Assembly (NCBI GenBank): GCA_038207565.1
Contig: JBBQZQ010000014.1
Span: 1 to 64,000 of the forward strand
Direction: 5' to 3'
Source: JALZAI01 sp038207565
Lineage (GTDB): Bacteria; Actinomycetota; Actinomycetes; Mycobacteriales; Jatrophihabitantaceae
DNA: 64,000 nucleotides
The notes under the pieces are model-generated. The model had not been told where the DNA came from, did no database searches, and saw only the letters and a list, made by a program, of their open reading frames with translations. Both the position numbers and the translations under genes were made by a program. Of the stretch, positions 41,237 through 49,490 are shown piece by piece (position 1 is the first letter of the stretch; the number at the start of each line of letters is the position of its first letter).

Positions 41237-41572
41237 ATGCCCGACTGCATCTTCTGCGCGATTGTCGCCGGCGAGATCCCGTCCACCAAGGTCTATGAGG
41301 ACGAGCACAGCTTCGCCTTCGAGGATTCCAATCCACAGGCCCCGACCCACGTCCTGATTGTGCCCAAGCGGCACTTCACCGACATCGCAGACCTCGGTCG
41401 CGACGCCGAGGCTGCGGCCGGTTTCGTCGCCGGCGTCCGGAGACTGGCGGCGCAGCAGGGTCTGACGGACTTCCGCACCGTGTTCAACACGGGCGCCGGG
41501 ACCGGGCAGAGCGTCTTTCACGTCCACGCGCACGTGCTGGCCGGCCGGCCAATGGGCTGGCCTCCCGGCTGA
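41237..41572 (+). CDS. HIT-family nucleotide hydrolase (HINT type)
   Basis: 111 aa. Zinc-type CIFC (4-7), THVLIVPKRHF, and the catalytic triad motif HVHAHVLAG (95-103, His 95/97/99). HINT proteins hydrolyse adenosine phosphoramidates and aminoacyl-adenylates. Usual place just upstream of phoH. Confidence 0.94.
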   Translation: MPDCIFCAIVAGEIPSTKVYEDEHSFAFEDSNPQAPTHVLIVPKRHFTDIADLGRDAEAAAGFVAGVRRLAAQQGLTDFRTVFNTGAGTGQSVFHVHAHVLAGRPMGWPPG

Positions 41573-41599
41573 GACCGGCAGAGCTGCTCCGAGCGCCGG

Positions 41600-41605
41600 T
41601 ACAGT
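41600..41605 (+). promoter_or_regulatory. -10 box for phoH operon
   Basis: TACAGT; a start near 41612 would precede both candidate phoH start codons. Confidence 0.35.
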
Positions 41606-41620
41606 GGCTGGAGTCCCTCG

Positions 41621-42673
41621 TTGCCGACCAGAGAGCCGAACTTGTCCGATTCCACGCTCAGCACGGATCGCGTCTCCACCGTCGTCGTCGTCCCGGGTGA
41701 GCAGGCCATGGTCTCGCTGCTCGGTTCCGGCGACGAGTTGCTCCGCGTCATCGAGAAGAGTCTCGACAGCGACATCCACGTTCGCGGCAACGAGATCACG
41801 ATCACCGGTGCGCCCGCCGACAACGCGGTTGCCGTACGTCTGTTGGAAGAGCTCCTCGAACTTCTCCGGTCCGGGTCGAATCTGACGCCGGACTCGATCT
41901 CGCGCGCGCTCGGCATCCTCAACGCCGGCACCGGCGAGCGTCCGGCCGAGGTGCTCAGCCTCAACATTCTGTCCCGGCGGGGCAAGAACATCCGTCCCAA
42001 GACGCTGAACCAGAAGCGCTACGTGGACGCGATCGACGAGCACACGGTGGTGTTCGGCATCGGTCCGGCCGGCACCGGAAAGACCTACCTCGCGGTCGCG
42101 AAGGCGGTTCAGGCGTTGCAGGCCAAGCAGGTCAGCCGCATCATCTTGACCCGGCCTGCCGTCGAGGCCGGTGAGCGCCTCGGCTTCCTGCCAGGCACCC
42201 TCTACGACAAGATCGACCCGTACCTGCGGCCGCTGCTCGACGCGTTGCACGACATGGTCGATCCCGAGTCGATCCCGCGCCTCACGCAGGCCGGGACGAT
42301 CGAGATCGCCCCGCTGGCCTACATGCGCGGCCGGACCCTGAACGACGCGTTCATCATCCTGGACGAGGCCCAGAACACGACGCCAGAACAGATGAAGATG
42401 TTCCTGACCCGGCTGGGCTTCGGATCGCGGATCGTGGTCACCGGCGACGTCACGCAGGTCGACCTGCCCGGTGACCAGCGCAGCGGGCTCAAGGTGGTGC
42501 GCAACATCCTCGGCGATCTCGACGACGTGCATTTCGCCAACCTGACGTCGACCGACGTCGTCCGGCACCGGCTGGTCGGCGAGATCGTCGACGCCTACGA
42601 GCGATGGGACGCGAGCGAGGCCAGCGACAGGCCCGCGACGCAGCGGCCCCAACGCGCCACGCCTCATCGCTAG
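41621..42673 (+). CDS. phoH: PhoH family ATPase
   Basis: 350 aa from TTG 41621 (TTG 41642 is an equal candidate, with GAGAG 7 nt upstream). KH-like N-terminal region (VSLLGSGDELLRVIE, DIHVRGNEITITG), then the PhoH core: Walker A GPAGTGKTYLA (about 148-158), TRPAVEAGERLGFLPG, FIILDEAQNTTPEQMKMFLTR and TGDVTQVDLP. PhoH is an ATP-dependent RNA-acting protein linked to YbeY and rRNA maturation, and ybeY follows 9 bp later. Confidence 0.93.
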   Translation: MPTREPNLSDSTLSTDRVSTVVVVPGEQAMVSLLGSGDELLRVIEKSLDSDIHVRGNEITITGAPADNAVAVRLLEELLELLRSGSNLTPDSISRALGILNAGTGERPAEVLSLNILSRRGKNIRPKTLNQKRYVDAIDEHTVVFGIGPAGTGKTYLAVAKAVQALQAKQVSRIILTRPAVEAGERLGFLPGTLYDKIDPYLRPLLDALHDMVDPESIPRLTQAGTIEIAPLAYMRGRTLNDAFIILDEAQNTTPEQMKMFLTRLGFGSRIVVTGDVTQVDLPGDQRSGLKVVRNILGDLDDVHFANLTSTDVVRHRLVGEIVDAYERWDASEASDRPATQRPQRATPHR

Positions 42674-42682
42674 GCCACCCAG

Positions 42683-43240
42683 ATGAGCATCGAGATCAAC
42701 AACGAGTCCGGGGTCGACATCGACGAGACCGCTCTCGGGCAGCTGGCCCGCTTCGTCCTCAACGCCATGCACGTCGACCCGCTTGCCGAGCTGTCGCTCC
42801 TGCTGCTCGACGCCGACGCGATGGCGGCGCTGCACAAGCAGTGGCTGGATCTGCCGGGACCGACCGACGTGATGGCCTTCCCCATGGACGGCGCCGACGG
42901 GCCCGTCGAGCGGCTCGACCCGTCTGCGCCGCCGCCCACCGACGAGGGGGTCGAGGACGCGATGTTGGGCGATGTCGTGCTCTGCCCCTCGGTCGCCGCC
43001 GAGCAGGCCGAGGCCGCCGGGCATTCGACCGAGTCCGAGCTGCACCTGCTCTGCGCGCACGGCATCCTGCACCTGCTCGGTTTCGACCACGGCGACGCGA
43101 AGGAGGAGCGCGAGATGTTCGAGCTGCAGGCCGGCATCCTCGCCGAATGGACTTCGGCCGCCGGCCGCGAGGGGATCCGCGTACCACGGGCGGGCACGGC
43201 CGGCGAGATCCGCGACGTCCCCGGCGGGCACCGTGACTGA
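42683..43240 (+). CDS. ybeY: Endoribonuclease YbeY
   Basis: 185 aa. Zinc-binding HGILHLLGFDHGD with three His, preceded by the DVMAFPMD motif. Needed for 16S rRNA 3' maturation and ribosome quality control. Slightly longer than average because of a 30-residue C-terminal extension (REGIRVPRAGTAGEIRDV), common in actinobacteria. Between phoH and the CorC gene. Confidence 0.94.
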   Translation: MSIEINNESGVDIDETALGQLARFVLNAMHVDPLAELSLLLLDADAMAALHKQWLDLPGPTDVMAFPMDGADGPVERLDPSAPPPTDEGVEDAMLGDVVLCPSVAAEQAEAAGHSTESELHLLCAHGILHLLGFDHGDAKEEREMFELQAGILAEWTSAAGREGIRVPRAGTAGEIRDVPGGHRD

Positions 43241-43288
43241 CCTCGACAGACCGGCCCTGCCGCCCGGCGGGACGGGGGAGCGAGGCTG

Positions 43289-44608
43289 GTGACCAGCGAC
43301 ATCATCGCGTTGATCGTCGCGATCTGCCTGATCCCGCTCGGCGGGTTGCTCGCCTGCGTGGACTCCGCGCTGGCCCGGGTCTCGGTGGCCCGCGTCGAGG
43401 AGTTCCTTCGCGAGCAACGTAAGGGCGCCAAGTCGCTGCGGGTGATCGTCAACGACCGCGCCCGGTACACGAATCTGCTGCTGCTGCTGCGGGTGGTCTG
43501 CGAGCTGACGGCCACGGTCCTCGCGACGATCATCGCCCGCTCGCAGTTCGGGGCGCGCTGGCCCGTCTCGCTGATCACGGTGCTGGTGATGGTCGTGATC
43601 TCCTATGCCGTCGTCGGCGTCGGCCCGCGCACCATCGGCCGTCAGCACCCCAACGCGGTCGCTCTTGCCGGAGCCGGTGCGGTCCGGGTGCTCGGCCGGG
43701 TGTTCAATCCGCTGGCCTCGCTGTTGACCCTGTTCGGTAACGCGATCACGCCCGGGCGAGGGTTCCGTGACGGCCCGTTCTCCTCCGAGGTCGAGCTGCG
43801 CGAACTGGTGGATATGGCCGAGGAACGTGGCGTGGTCGAGCGCGGTGAGCGCGAGATGATCCAGTCGGTGTTCGAGCTCGGCGACACGATTGCGCGCGAG
43901 GTGATGGTGCCGCGTACCGAGGTGGTCTGGATCGAGCGCAGCAAGACCGTGCCGCAGGCGCTCGCGCTTGCCCTGCGCAGCGGTTTCTCCCGTGTCCCGG
44001 TGACCGGCGAGAATGCCGACGACATGATCGGTGTCGTCTACCTGAAGGACCTCGCCCGTCGCGCACAGGACCTCGAGCACGCCAGGACGACGACCGCCGA
44101 AGAAGTCATGCGGCAGGTCGAATACGTACCGGAATCCAAGCCCGTCGACGAGCTGCTGCGCGAGATGCAGGCACGTCGCTCCCATATCGCGATCGTGATC
44201 GACGAGTACGGCGGGACGGCCGGGATCATCACGATCGAGGACATTCTCGAGGAGATCGTCGGCGAGATCACCGACGAGTACGACGTGGAGCGGCCGCCGA
44301 TCGAGCGGATCGACTCCGAGAGCGCACGCGTGACCTCGCGGCTGGCGGTCGAGGATCTCGGCGAGCTTTTCGACGTCGAGCTGCCCGACCGCGACGACGT
44401 CGAGACCGTGGGCGGCCTGCTCGCAGATCTGCTCGGGCGGGTTCCCATCCCGGGTGCGCGAGCGTGTGCCTACGGCCTGGAGCTCGTCGCGGAAAGTGCG
44501 GGAGGCCGGCGCAATCGGATCGACACCGTCCTGGTCACCCGGCTGGGCAACGATGCCGAGCTAGACAGGGTGAGCGACGAGAATCAGGAGACGGCCCACC
44601 ATGCCTGA
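43289..44608 (+). CDS. CNNM/CorC-type membrane protein (hemolysin family)
   Basis: 439 aa from GTG 43289 (GGGGAGCGAGG upstream). N-terminal DUF21/CNNM transmembrane domain with 3-4 helices, a CBS pair (TIAREVMVPRTEVVWIERSK, MIGVVYLKDL; HIAIVIDEYGGTAGIITIED) and the C-terminal CorC/HlyC domain. Members export or sense Mg2+; the 'hemolysin' name is historical. Its last 8 bp overlap the next gene. Confidence 0.93.
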   Translation: MTSDIIALIVAICLIPLGGLLACVDSALARVSVARVEEFLREQRKGAKSLRVIVNDRARYTNLLLLLRVVCELTATVLATIIARSQFGARWPVSLITVLVMVVISYAVVGVGPRTIGRQHPNAVALAGAGAVRVLGRVFNPLASLLTLFGNAITPGRGFRDGPFSSEVELRELVDMAEERGVVERGEREMIQSVFELGDTIAREVMVPRTEVVWIERSKTVPQALALALRSGFSRVPVTGENADDMIGVVYLKDLARRAQDLEHARTTTAEEVMRQVEYVPESKPVDELLREMQARRSHIAIVIDEYGGTAGIITIEDILEEIVGEITDEYDVERPPIERIDSESARVTSRLAVEDLGELFDVELPDRDDVETVGGLLADLLGRVPIPGARACAYGLELVAESAGGRRNRIDTVLVTRLGNDAELDRVSDENQETAHHA

Positions 44609-44948
44609 GCGCGTGAACCCGCGGGAATCGGCGGCATTGGACCCGCAGGACGCGAAGCTGGTGACGCTCGCCCGGTCGGCGCGGGCACGGACCAGTGCCG
44701 CGCAAGGCGCAGCGGTGCGCGACACCGACGGACGGACCTACGTCGCCGCGACGGTTGCCCTGCCGTCCTTGCAGTTGTCGGCCCTCCAGGTCGCAGTCGC
44801 CATGGCCGTCTCGTCCGGAGCGCTGGGCCTGGAAGCTGCGGTCGTGCTCGGAGCCGACTCGTCCGACGAGGCAGGCGTGACCGCACTGCGCGACGTCGCG
44901 CCGAACGCGGCGGTGCATCGAGCCGGCGCAGACGGCGGGCTCGCCTGA
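44601..44948 (+). CDS. Cytidine-deaminase-like protein without zinc ligands
   Basis: 115 aa. Aligns by eye with cytidine deaminase: AAVRDTDGRTYVAATVALPSL and LSALQVAVAMAVSSGA. Where the enzymes have C/HAE and PCxxC, this has SALQ and no Cys at all in the protein, so zinc catalysis is not possible. The same catalytically empty homolog lies between corC and era in mycobacteria (Rv2365c), suggesting a conserved non-enzymatic role. Start overlaps the previous gene by 8 bp. Confidence 0.8.
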   Translation: MPERVNPRESAALDPQDAKLVTLARSARARTSAAQGAAVRDTDGRTYVAATVALPSLQLSALQVAVAMAVSSGALGLEAAVVLGADSSDEAGVTALRDVAPNAAVHRAGADGGLA

Positions 44949-44964
44949 CGCGGGGCCGCGCGGC

Positions 44965-45588
44965 TCAGCTCTCGGCAGGCAGGTTCTCGCGCGCCCAGAG
45001 CGCCGCGGACGTTCGGTCTGCCACGCCGATCCGGCGGAACACATTGCCCAGGTGCACCTTGACGGTGCGCTCGGTGATACCCAGCATGCGTCCGATCTGT
45101 TTGTTCGCAAGTCCTTTGCTGGCCAAGCGCAACACCTGCAGCTCGCGGTCGCTGAGCTGCGGGCCGGAGTCCGCGCCGGTCGCGGGAAGCAGTGCGCCGG
45201 CCACGCGCGGGTCCAGCGGCGTCTGTCCGGCGGCCGCGGAGCGGACCGCGGCCAGCATCTCGTCCGGACCGGTGTCCTTGAGGACATAACCGGTCGCCCC
45301 GGCGGCGATCGCATCCCGCACGCGGGACTGGTCGGAGAACGAGGACAGCACCACGACCCGCACGGACGGGTGCTGTTCACGGAACAGACGGGTGGCGGCG
45401 ACGCCGTCGAGAACCGGCATCGACAGGTCCATGAGCACGACGTCGATCTCGTTTCTGGCCGCCAGCTCGAGCGCCGCCGCACCGTCGGCCGCTTCGCCGA
45501 CGACCTCGACATCTGGTGCCGACCCGAGCAGGGAGACCAGCCCGGCGCGGACCAGCCGGTGGTCGTCGACGAGCAGCACGCGGATCAA
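44965..45588 (-). CDS. NarL/LuxR-type response regulator
   Basis: 207 aa. Receiver domain IRVLLVDDHRLVRAG with acidic pair DD, phospho-acceptor in VVLMDLSMPVLDG, Lys in YVLKDT; C-terminal LuxR HTH (LSDRELQVLRLASKGLANKQ). TTG 45588 overlaps the kinase stop as TTGA, so the pair is coupled; GTG 45579 is a minor alternative. Output regulator of the upstream kinase. Confidence 0.94.
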   Translation of the reverse strand: MIRVLLVDDHRLVRAGLVSLLGSAPDVEVVGEAADGAAALELAARNEIDVVLMDLSMPVLDGVAATRLFREQHPSVRVVVLSSFSDQSRVRDAIAAGATGYVLKDTGPDEMLAAVRSAAAGQTPLDPRVAGALLPATGADSGPQLSDRELQVLRLASKGLANKQIGRMLGITERTVKVHLGNVFRRIGVADRTSAALWARENLPAES

Positions 45589-46988
45589 GACGACGCCAGC
45601 CTGAGGCGCACCGTCGTCCCTGCGCCCGGAGCGGCCCGTAGCGCGAGTTCCCCGCCCACCTCGCGAGCCAGATCGGTCATCAGCGACAGGCCGAGGTGGC
45701 CCTGCGCGCGGTGCGCGGACGAGTCGAAGCCCACGCCGTCGTCGGTCACCTCGAGCACCACGTAGGCCTCCTCGCGTCGCAGCGAGATCGTAAGGGTGGC
45801 GGCGCGCGCGTGTTTGGCCGCGTTGCGCAGGCACTCCTGCGCAACGCGGAAGCAGGCCTGTTGCTGCTCGGCCCCGAGCCCGGTCGCCGCGCGCTCGTCA
45901 AGCTCGAGGACGACTGCTGGTTCGCGACCGCCGTGGGTGGCTGCCAGATCGCGCAATGCGGGCACGAGTCCGGCCGACTGCAGGTTGGGCGGGTAGATGT
46001 CGACGAGCAGCGAGCGCATGCCACCGATGCTGGTGCGCACCGCCTCGCCCGCTTCGCCCAACCGGTGCGCGAGCTCCTGGTCGCCCTTTGCGGCGGCGTT
46101 CTGTGCGCCTGCGGCGACGGCGAAGGACGCGGCGACCAATTCTTGCACCACGCCGTCGTGCAGCGTTGCCGCGATCCGGCGCCGCTCATCGACGGAGGCG
46201 TCCATCGAGCGCTGCAGCATCGCCTCGCGTTGGGCGTGGGCGCGGCGTGCGCGCGCGAGCAGTGTCCACACCAGCGGCGCGAGAAGCAACACGACGGCGG
46301 CGAGGCTGCTCAACGTGATTCCGGCGAAGCCTCGCCAGAGTTGCGTGGCGCGGTCGCTGACCTGGTCGTAGCGGAAGTAGGTCTCGAAAAGCAGCGAGTG
46401 GCCGTCGGGCGTCCATACCGGCCGGTATACCTCGAGCAGGGCGCCACGGCCACGCTCGAAGCGGTTCTCCGGCTGGGAGAGGTTGCTGATCTCGGCGCGG
46501 GTCTGCGGCCTGCTCAAAGCGTCGCGCGCGCTGTCGTCGAGTCCGAACTGTTCGCCGATCAGCCGTCCCTCGTCGGAATAGAGGATGCGTCCGCGGGGGG
46601 TCCAGATTTTGACCCGGACGAGCGAGTCCGAGAGCACGTGCTTGCGCACCAACCGGTCGAGCCCGCGCTTGGCCGCCGCGCTGTCGGTTGCCATTTCGTT
46701 CGTCAGCGCGGGCTGGACGACGCTGTCGGCCACGACATTGGTGAGCTGGGCGACCTCGTGGACCGATTGATTCTCAGCGGTATTGCGGCTGACGATAGCG
46801 CCGGCAACCCCCACGAGGATCAGCGCGGCGACTGCAGCGAGCGCGAACTGCAGCACGACCGACCTCAGGCGGGGCAGGCGCCGCGAGGTGGACTCCCGGC
46901 TCGAAGAGGCCGAGGTCAGCTGCTGCCACTTCGCGGCGTGCCGCTCGAAGCCGCCGGGGGTGTGCAGATCGAGGTCAGTGGTCATCAA
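45585..46988 (-). CDS. NarL-type sensor histidine kinase
   Basis: 467 aa. Two membrane helices (about 43-66 and 221-246) flank an extracellular sensor of about 155 residues (KIWTPRGRILYSDEGRLIG, dCache/PAS-like). Cytoplasmic HisKA_3 domain with the phospho-accepting His 277 in RRRIAATLHDGVVQEL and a degenerate HATPase_c (NAAKHARAATLTISL, DDGVGFD). The signal is unknown. It is coupled by 4-bp overlaps to a secreted Gly/Ser-rich protein upstream and to its regulator downstream. Confidence 0.93.
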   Translation of the reverse strand: MMTTDLDLHTPGGFERHAAKWQQLTSASSSRESTSRRLPRLRSVVLQFALAAVAALILVGVAGAIVSRNTAENQSVHEVAQLTNVVADSVVQPALTNEMATDSAAAKRGLDRLVRKHVLSDSLVRVKIWTPRGRILYSDEGRLIGEQFGLDDSARDALSRPQTRAEISNLSQPENRFERGRGALLEVYRPVWTPDGHSLLFETYFRYDQVSDRATQLWRGFAGITLSSLAAVVLLLAPLVWTLLARARRAHAQREAMLQRSMDASVDERRRIAATLHDGVVQELVAASFAVAAGAQNAAAKGDQELAHRLGEAGEAVRTSIGGMRSLLVDIYPPNLQSAGLVPALRDLAATHGGREPAVVLELDERAATGLGAEQQQACFRVAQECLRNAAKHARAATLTISLRREEAYVVLEVTDDGVGFDSSAHRAQGHLGLSLMTDLAREVGGELALRAAPGAGTTVRLRLASS

Positions 46989-47629
46989 CCACCGCTGTCG
47001 CCGCCGCCGCTGTCGCCACCACCGCCGCCGCTGTCGCCACCGCCCCCGCTGGTGCCGCTGTCGCCACCACCGCCGCCGCTGTCGCCGCCGCCCCCGCTGG
47101 TGCCGCCGGCGCTGTCGCCGCCGCCGCTGTCGCCGCCGCCGCTGTCGCCGGCGCTGTCGCCATCATCGCCGGCGTTGCCGCGCCCGGTGCCGGCTGTGCT
47201 GCCGGCATTGCTGCCGTTGCGGTTGGTGAGACGACCGCCCGTCCGGGCGTCGCCCTCGTTGGTCGGCGCTGCCCCCCGGGTCGAGCGCAGGCCGCCGTCG
47301 TCGTCACCCGGCTCGGCTTCGTGCGACGGCTGCGTGCCTGCGTGGTCATCGCCGGCCTCCTGGGTATGGCTGCGATCTGCGCCGGGGTTGGCTTCGCGTC
47401 GATGGGTCCGTATGGCTGTCGAGGGTACTGCGCTCGGGCTGCGGCGCGAGTCGGTGTCGACCCGGACCACGTCGCCGGCGTCATCGAAGTCGACGATGTG
47501 GGCGCTGGACGGCGACCGCACCGGGATGCGCTGGCTGAACGAGGGGTTTCCGGACAACCCCGCCACTGCTGGGATCGCCACCCCGCATGCGGCGACCGCG
47601 GTGGCCGCGGCGATGACGAGACGGTTCAT
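46985..47629 (-). CDS. Secreted Gly/Ser/Asp-rich repeat protein
   Basis: 214 aa. Signal peptide (1-24), a 100-residue polar, charged segment with no recognisable fold (SAHIVDFDDAGDVVRVDTDS), then about 65 residues of GGGDSGGG-type repeats to the C-terminus. GAGGAG lies 8 nt before ATG 47629. Its stop overlaps the histidine-kinase start (ATGA), so it is the first gene of a three-gene sensory operon and may be an extracellular partner or output of the kinase (inference). The repeats are DNA-level slippage-prone GC tracts. Confidence 0.7.
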   Translation of the reverse strand: MNRLVIAAATAVAACGVAIPAVAGLSGNPSFSQRIPVRSPSSAHIVDFDDAGDVVRVDTDSRRSPSAVPSTAIRTHRREANPGADRSHTQEAGDDHAGTQPSHEAEPGDDDGGLRSTRGAAPTNEGDARTGGRLTNRNGSNAGSTAGTGRGNAGDDGDSAGDSGGGDSGGGDSAGGTSGGGGDSGGGGGDSGTSGGGGDSGGGGGDSGGGDSGG

Positions 47630-47740
47630 TCTTGACTCCTCGAGATGCGTTACCTGTCATCGTCCTTTCTGCCCTACCGCCGGTCTCATCGGCCATAGGA
47701 CCATCGCGCTAGTACCAGCTGCCGCGCGGTGCCGGCAGGT

Positions 47741-48658
47741 TCAGTTCGCCAGCAATCGCGGCAGGGCGTCGACGACGACCGCCCAGGCATGGGAGGAGGG
47801 GTCGATGAGCGCGTAATGATCACCCGCAACCTCGATCAGGGACGCCTCCGAGCCCAGGTCCTTTGCGGCGTTGACGTAGGCGGTGCTCTGCACGAACGGG
47901 ACGTTCTGGTCGTCGCGGGAATGCACGCAGAGCACCGGGGTGAGGATCGGCAGCAGTTCGATCGGGTCAGCGAGCCGATAGCGGTAGGCCAGCTGATCGG
48001 GCGAGCCCCCGAGCAAATCGGCCTCGGCGGTGCCGCCGACCCCGGTGCGGGCGGCGGTGGCGAGGTCGAGCACGCCCGCCTGCGAGACGGCGGCGGTGAC
48101 CTTGACCTTCGGCTGCGCACCGGGTGCGGTGAGCGGCAGCTTCGGTCGCGCCCCGGCCCACACCGCGAGCTGGCCCCCGGCCGAGTGCCCGACCGTGACC
48201 ACGTGCGAGGTGTCCACGCCGAGGTCAGCAAGGGCGTCGATGCCGGCCGCGACATCGTCGAAGGTCCCCGTCCAGCCGCCCCCGTTGCCGACGCGGCGGT
48301 ACTCGAGATTCCAGACGACATAGCCGCGCCCCACGAGGTCGGCCGCCAACGGGCGCCCCAGCGACAGGTCGTACTGCGGGCGCCAGAACCCGCCGTGGAT
48401 GACAACGATCACCCCGGCCTCGGCGGTGCCCTCGGGGCGTGACAGCTCGCCGAACTGCGCGGGATCGGTTCCGTAGGAGTGCCGGACCGGGGCGGTGGGT
48501 GACGGCGCCGCCGTGGACGCGGACCCCGACGGCGACCCGGTCTCCGACGACCTACCATCCGACCCCGGCGAGGGCGACGGCGTCGAGTCCGGCGAGCATG
48601 CCGGTAGCGCCAGCACCCCGGCGGCCGCCGTCAGCCATTGCCGCCGCGTGATCGTCAC
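47741..48658 (-). CDS. Tat-exported lipoprotein esterase (alpha/beta hydrolase)
   Basis: 305 aa from GTG 48658 (CAAGAT 6 nt upstream). N-terminus TITRRQWLTAAAGVLALPAC: a twin-Arg motif and a lipobox with Cys 21. A Ser/Pro/Thr linker, then an alpha/beta hydrolase with oxyanion HGGFW, nucleophile GHSAGG, and late Asp (HSRDDQNVPF) and His (GDHYALI): BD-FAE/kynurenine-formamidase-like carboxylesterases. Substrate unknown. Confidence 0.87.
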   Translation of the reverse strand: MTITRRQWLTAAAGVLALPACSPDSTPSPSPGSDGRSSETGSPSGSASTAAPSPTAPVRHSYGTDPAQFGELSRPEGTAEAGVIVVIHGGFWRPQYDLSLGRPLAADLVGRGYVVWNLEYRRVGNGGGWTGTFDDVAAGIDALADLGVDTSHVVTVGHSAGGQLAVWAGARPKLPLTAPGAQPKVKVTAAVSQAGVLDLATAARTGVGGTAEADLLGGSPDQLAYRYRLADPIELLPILTPVLCVHSRDDQNVPFVQSTAYVNAAKDLGSEASLIEVAGDHYALIDPSSHAWAVVVDALPRLLAN

Positions 48659-48762
48659 CACCCCATCTTGGCCGACGAGCTCCGCCGCCGTCGATCTCCG
48701 CTGATCAAGAGGCCCGTAACGTCAGCCAGCGACGGTTGCGGCCTGTTGATCACCGGAGAGGG

Positions 48763-49422
48763 TCAGAAGTTCTGGGCGACGGCGCGGGCGACCAGGATGG
48801 CGTTCAGCGCCGGGATGGTGACCACGGTCCGTACCACGACGGTGATCTTCGCCTTGCTGAACGCGCAAGCCCAGTCCATCCCCTTGTCCGCGGCGTAGAA
48901 CTCGGTCTGAAAGCACACGCCCGGGGCCTGGCCGACGATGCTCGCCTGCTGCAGGTTGCTGCCCTCGCGCTGCGCAAGCCGGACGAAGGCGTTGTGCGCC
49001 GCGGTGTCGGAGGAGTAACGCGTCGACACGATCTCGATCGCCGGCTGCTTCGGGCCCGGCAGGTGCTCAGACTGCGATAACGGAGACCCTTGCAGGGCGA
49101 AGAAGCGACACCCGACCGTCCTGCCCCCGCTGGTGAGCACCGTGATCCGAGCGAGCCGCATGCCGACCTTGTCTGCGGCCGACTGCTTGGCCAGCACCGG
49201 GCAGGACGGCGCGGTGGCCACCTTGGTGGGTCCGGTGTCCACGGGTCCGGACGGGGGCGGGGGACGGGTGCTGGTGACCGTCTGCGTCGCGGTCGACGTC
49301 GTCGGGGTCGGGGCCGCGTCCCCTGAACTGCATCCAGTGACAGCGACGCAGAGCGCGGCGGCAACAAGTGCGGCTGCGCGCTGCGCGGTCGGGCGCCTCG
49401 AGGCGGCAGGGCGTCGTCTCAT
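48763..49422 (-). CDS. DUF2020-type lipoprotein
   Basis: 219 aa. Signal with lipobox AVTGC (Cys 31), a Thr/Pro spacer, then a domain opening CPVLAKQSAADKVGMRLARI and GCRFFALQGSP, with a second Cys pair (CFQTEF, WACAFSK). This matches the mycobacterial/corynebacterial DUF2020 pattern by eye; function unknown. ATG 49422 is set by a TACCGT box 7 nt upstream. Diverges from era. Confidence 0.72.
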   Translation of the reverse strand: MRRRPAASRRPTAQRAAALVAAALCVAVTGCSSGDAAPTPTTSTATQTVTSTRPPPPSGPVDTGPTKVATAPSCPVLAKQSAADKVGMRLARITVLTSGGRTVGCRFFALQGSPLSQSEHLPGPKQPAIEIVSTRYSSDTAAHNAFVRLAQREGSNLQQASIVGQAPGVCFQTEFYAADKGMDWACAFSKAKITVVVRTVVTIPALNAILVARAVAQNF

Positions 49423-49429
49423 GATCTCG

Positions 49430-49435
49430 ACGGTA
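49430..49435 (-). promoter_or_regulatory. -10 box for the DUF2020 lipoprotein
   Basis: TACCGT on the minus strand, 7 nt upstream of ATG 49422. Confidence 0.45.
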
Positions 49436-49490
49436 CCGAGCCGGACCGAGCGCACCATGAAGACTGGACGGCGTCTGGGAGGATTGTCAG

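Noticed and set aside
41132..44185. Very long minus-strand open frame (over 1000 codons) antisense to phoH, ybeY and corC
   Set aside because: High GC removes stop codons from opposite frames. The sense strand encodes three firm genes; the antisense translation has no domain and is Arg/Asp/Val-biased.
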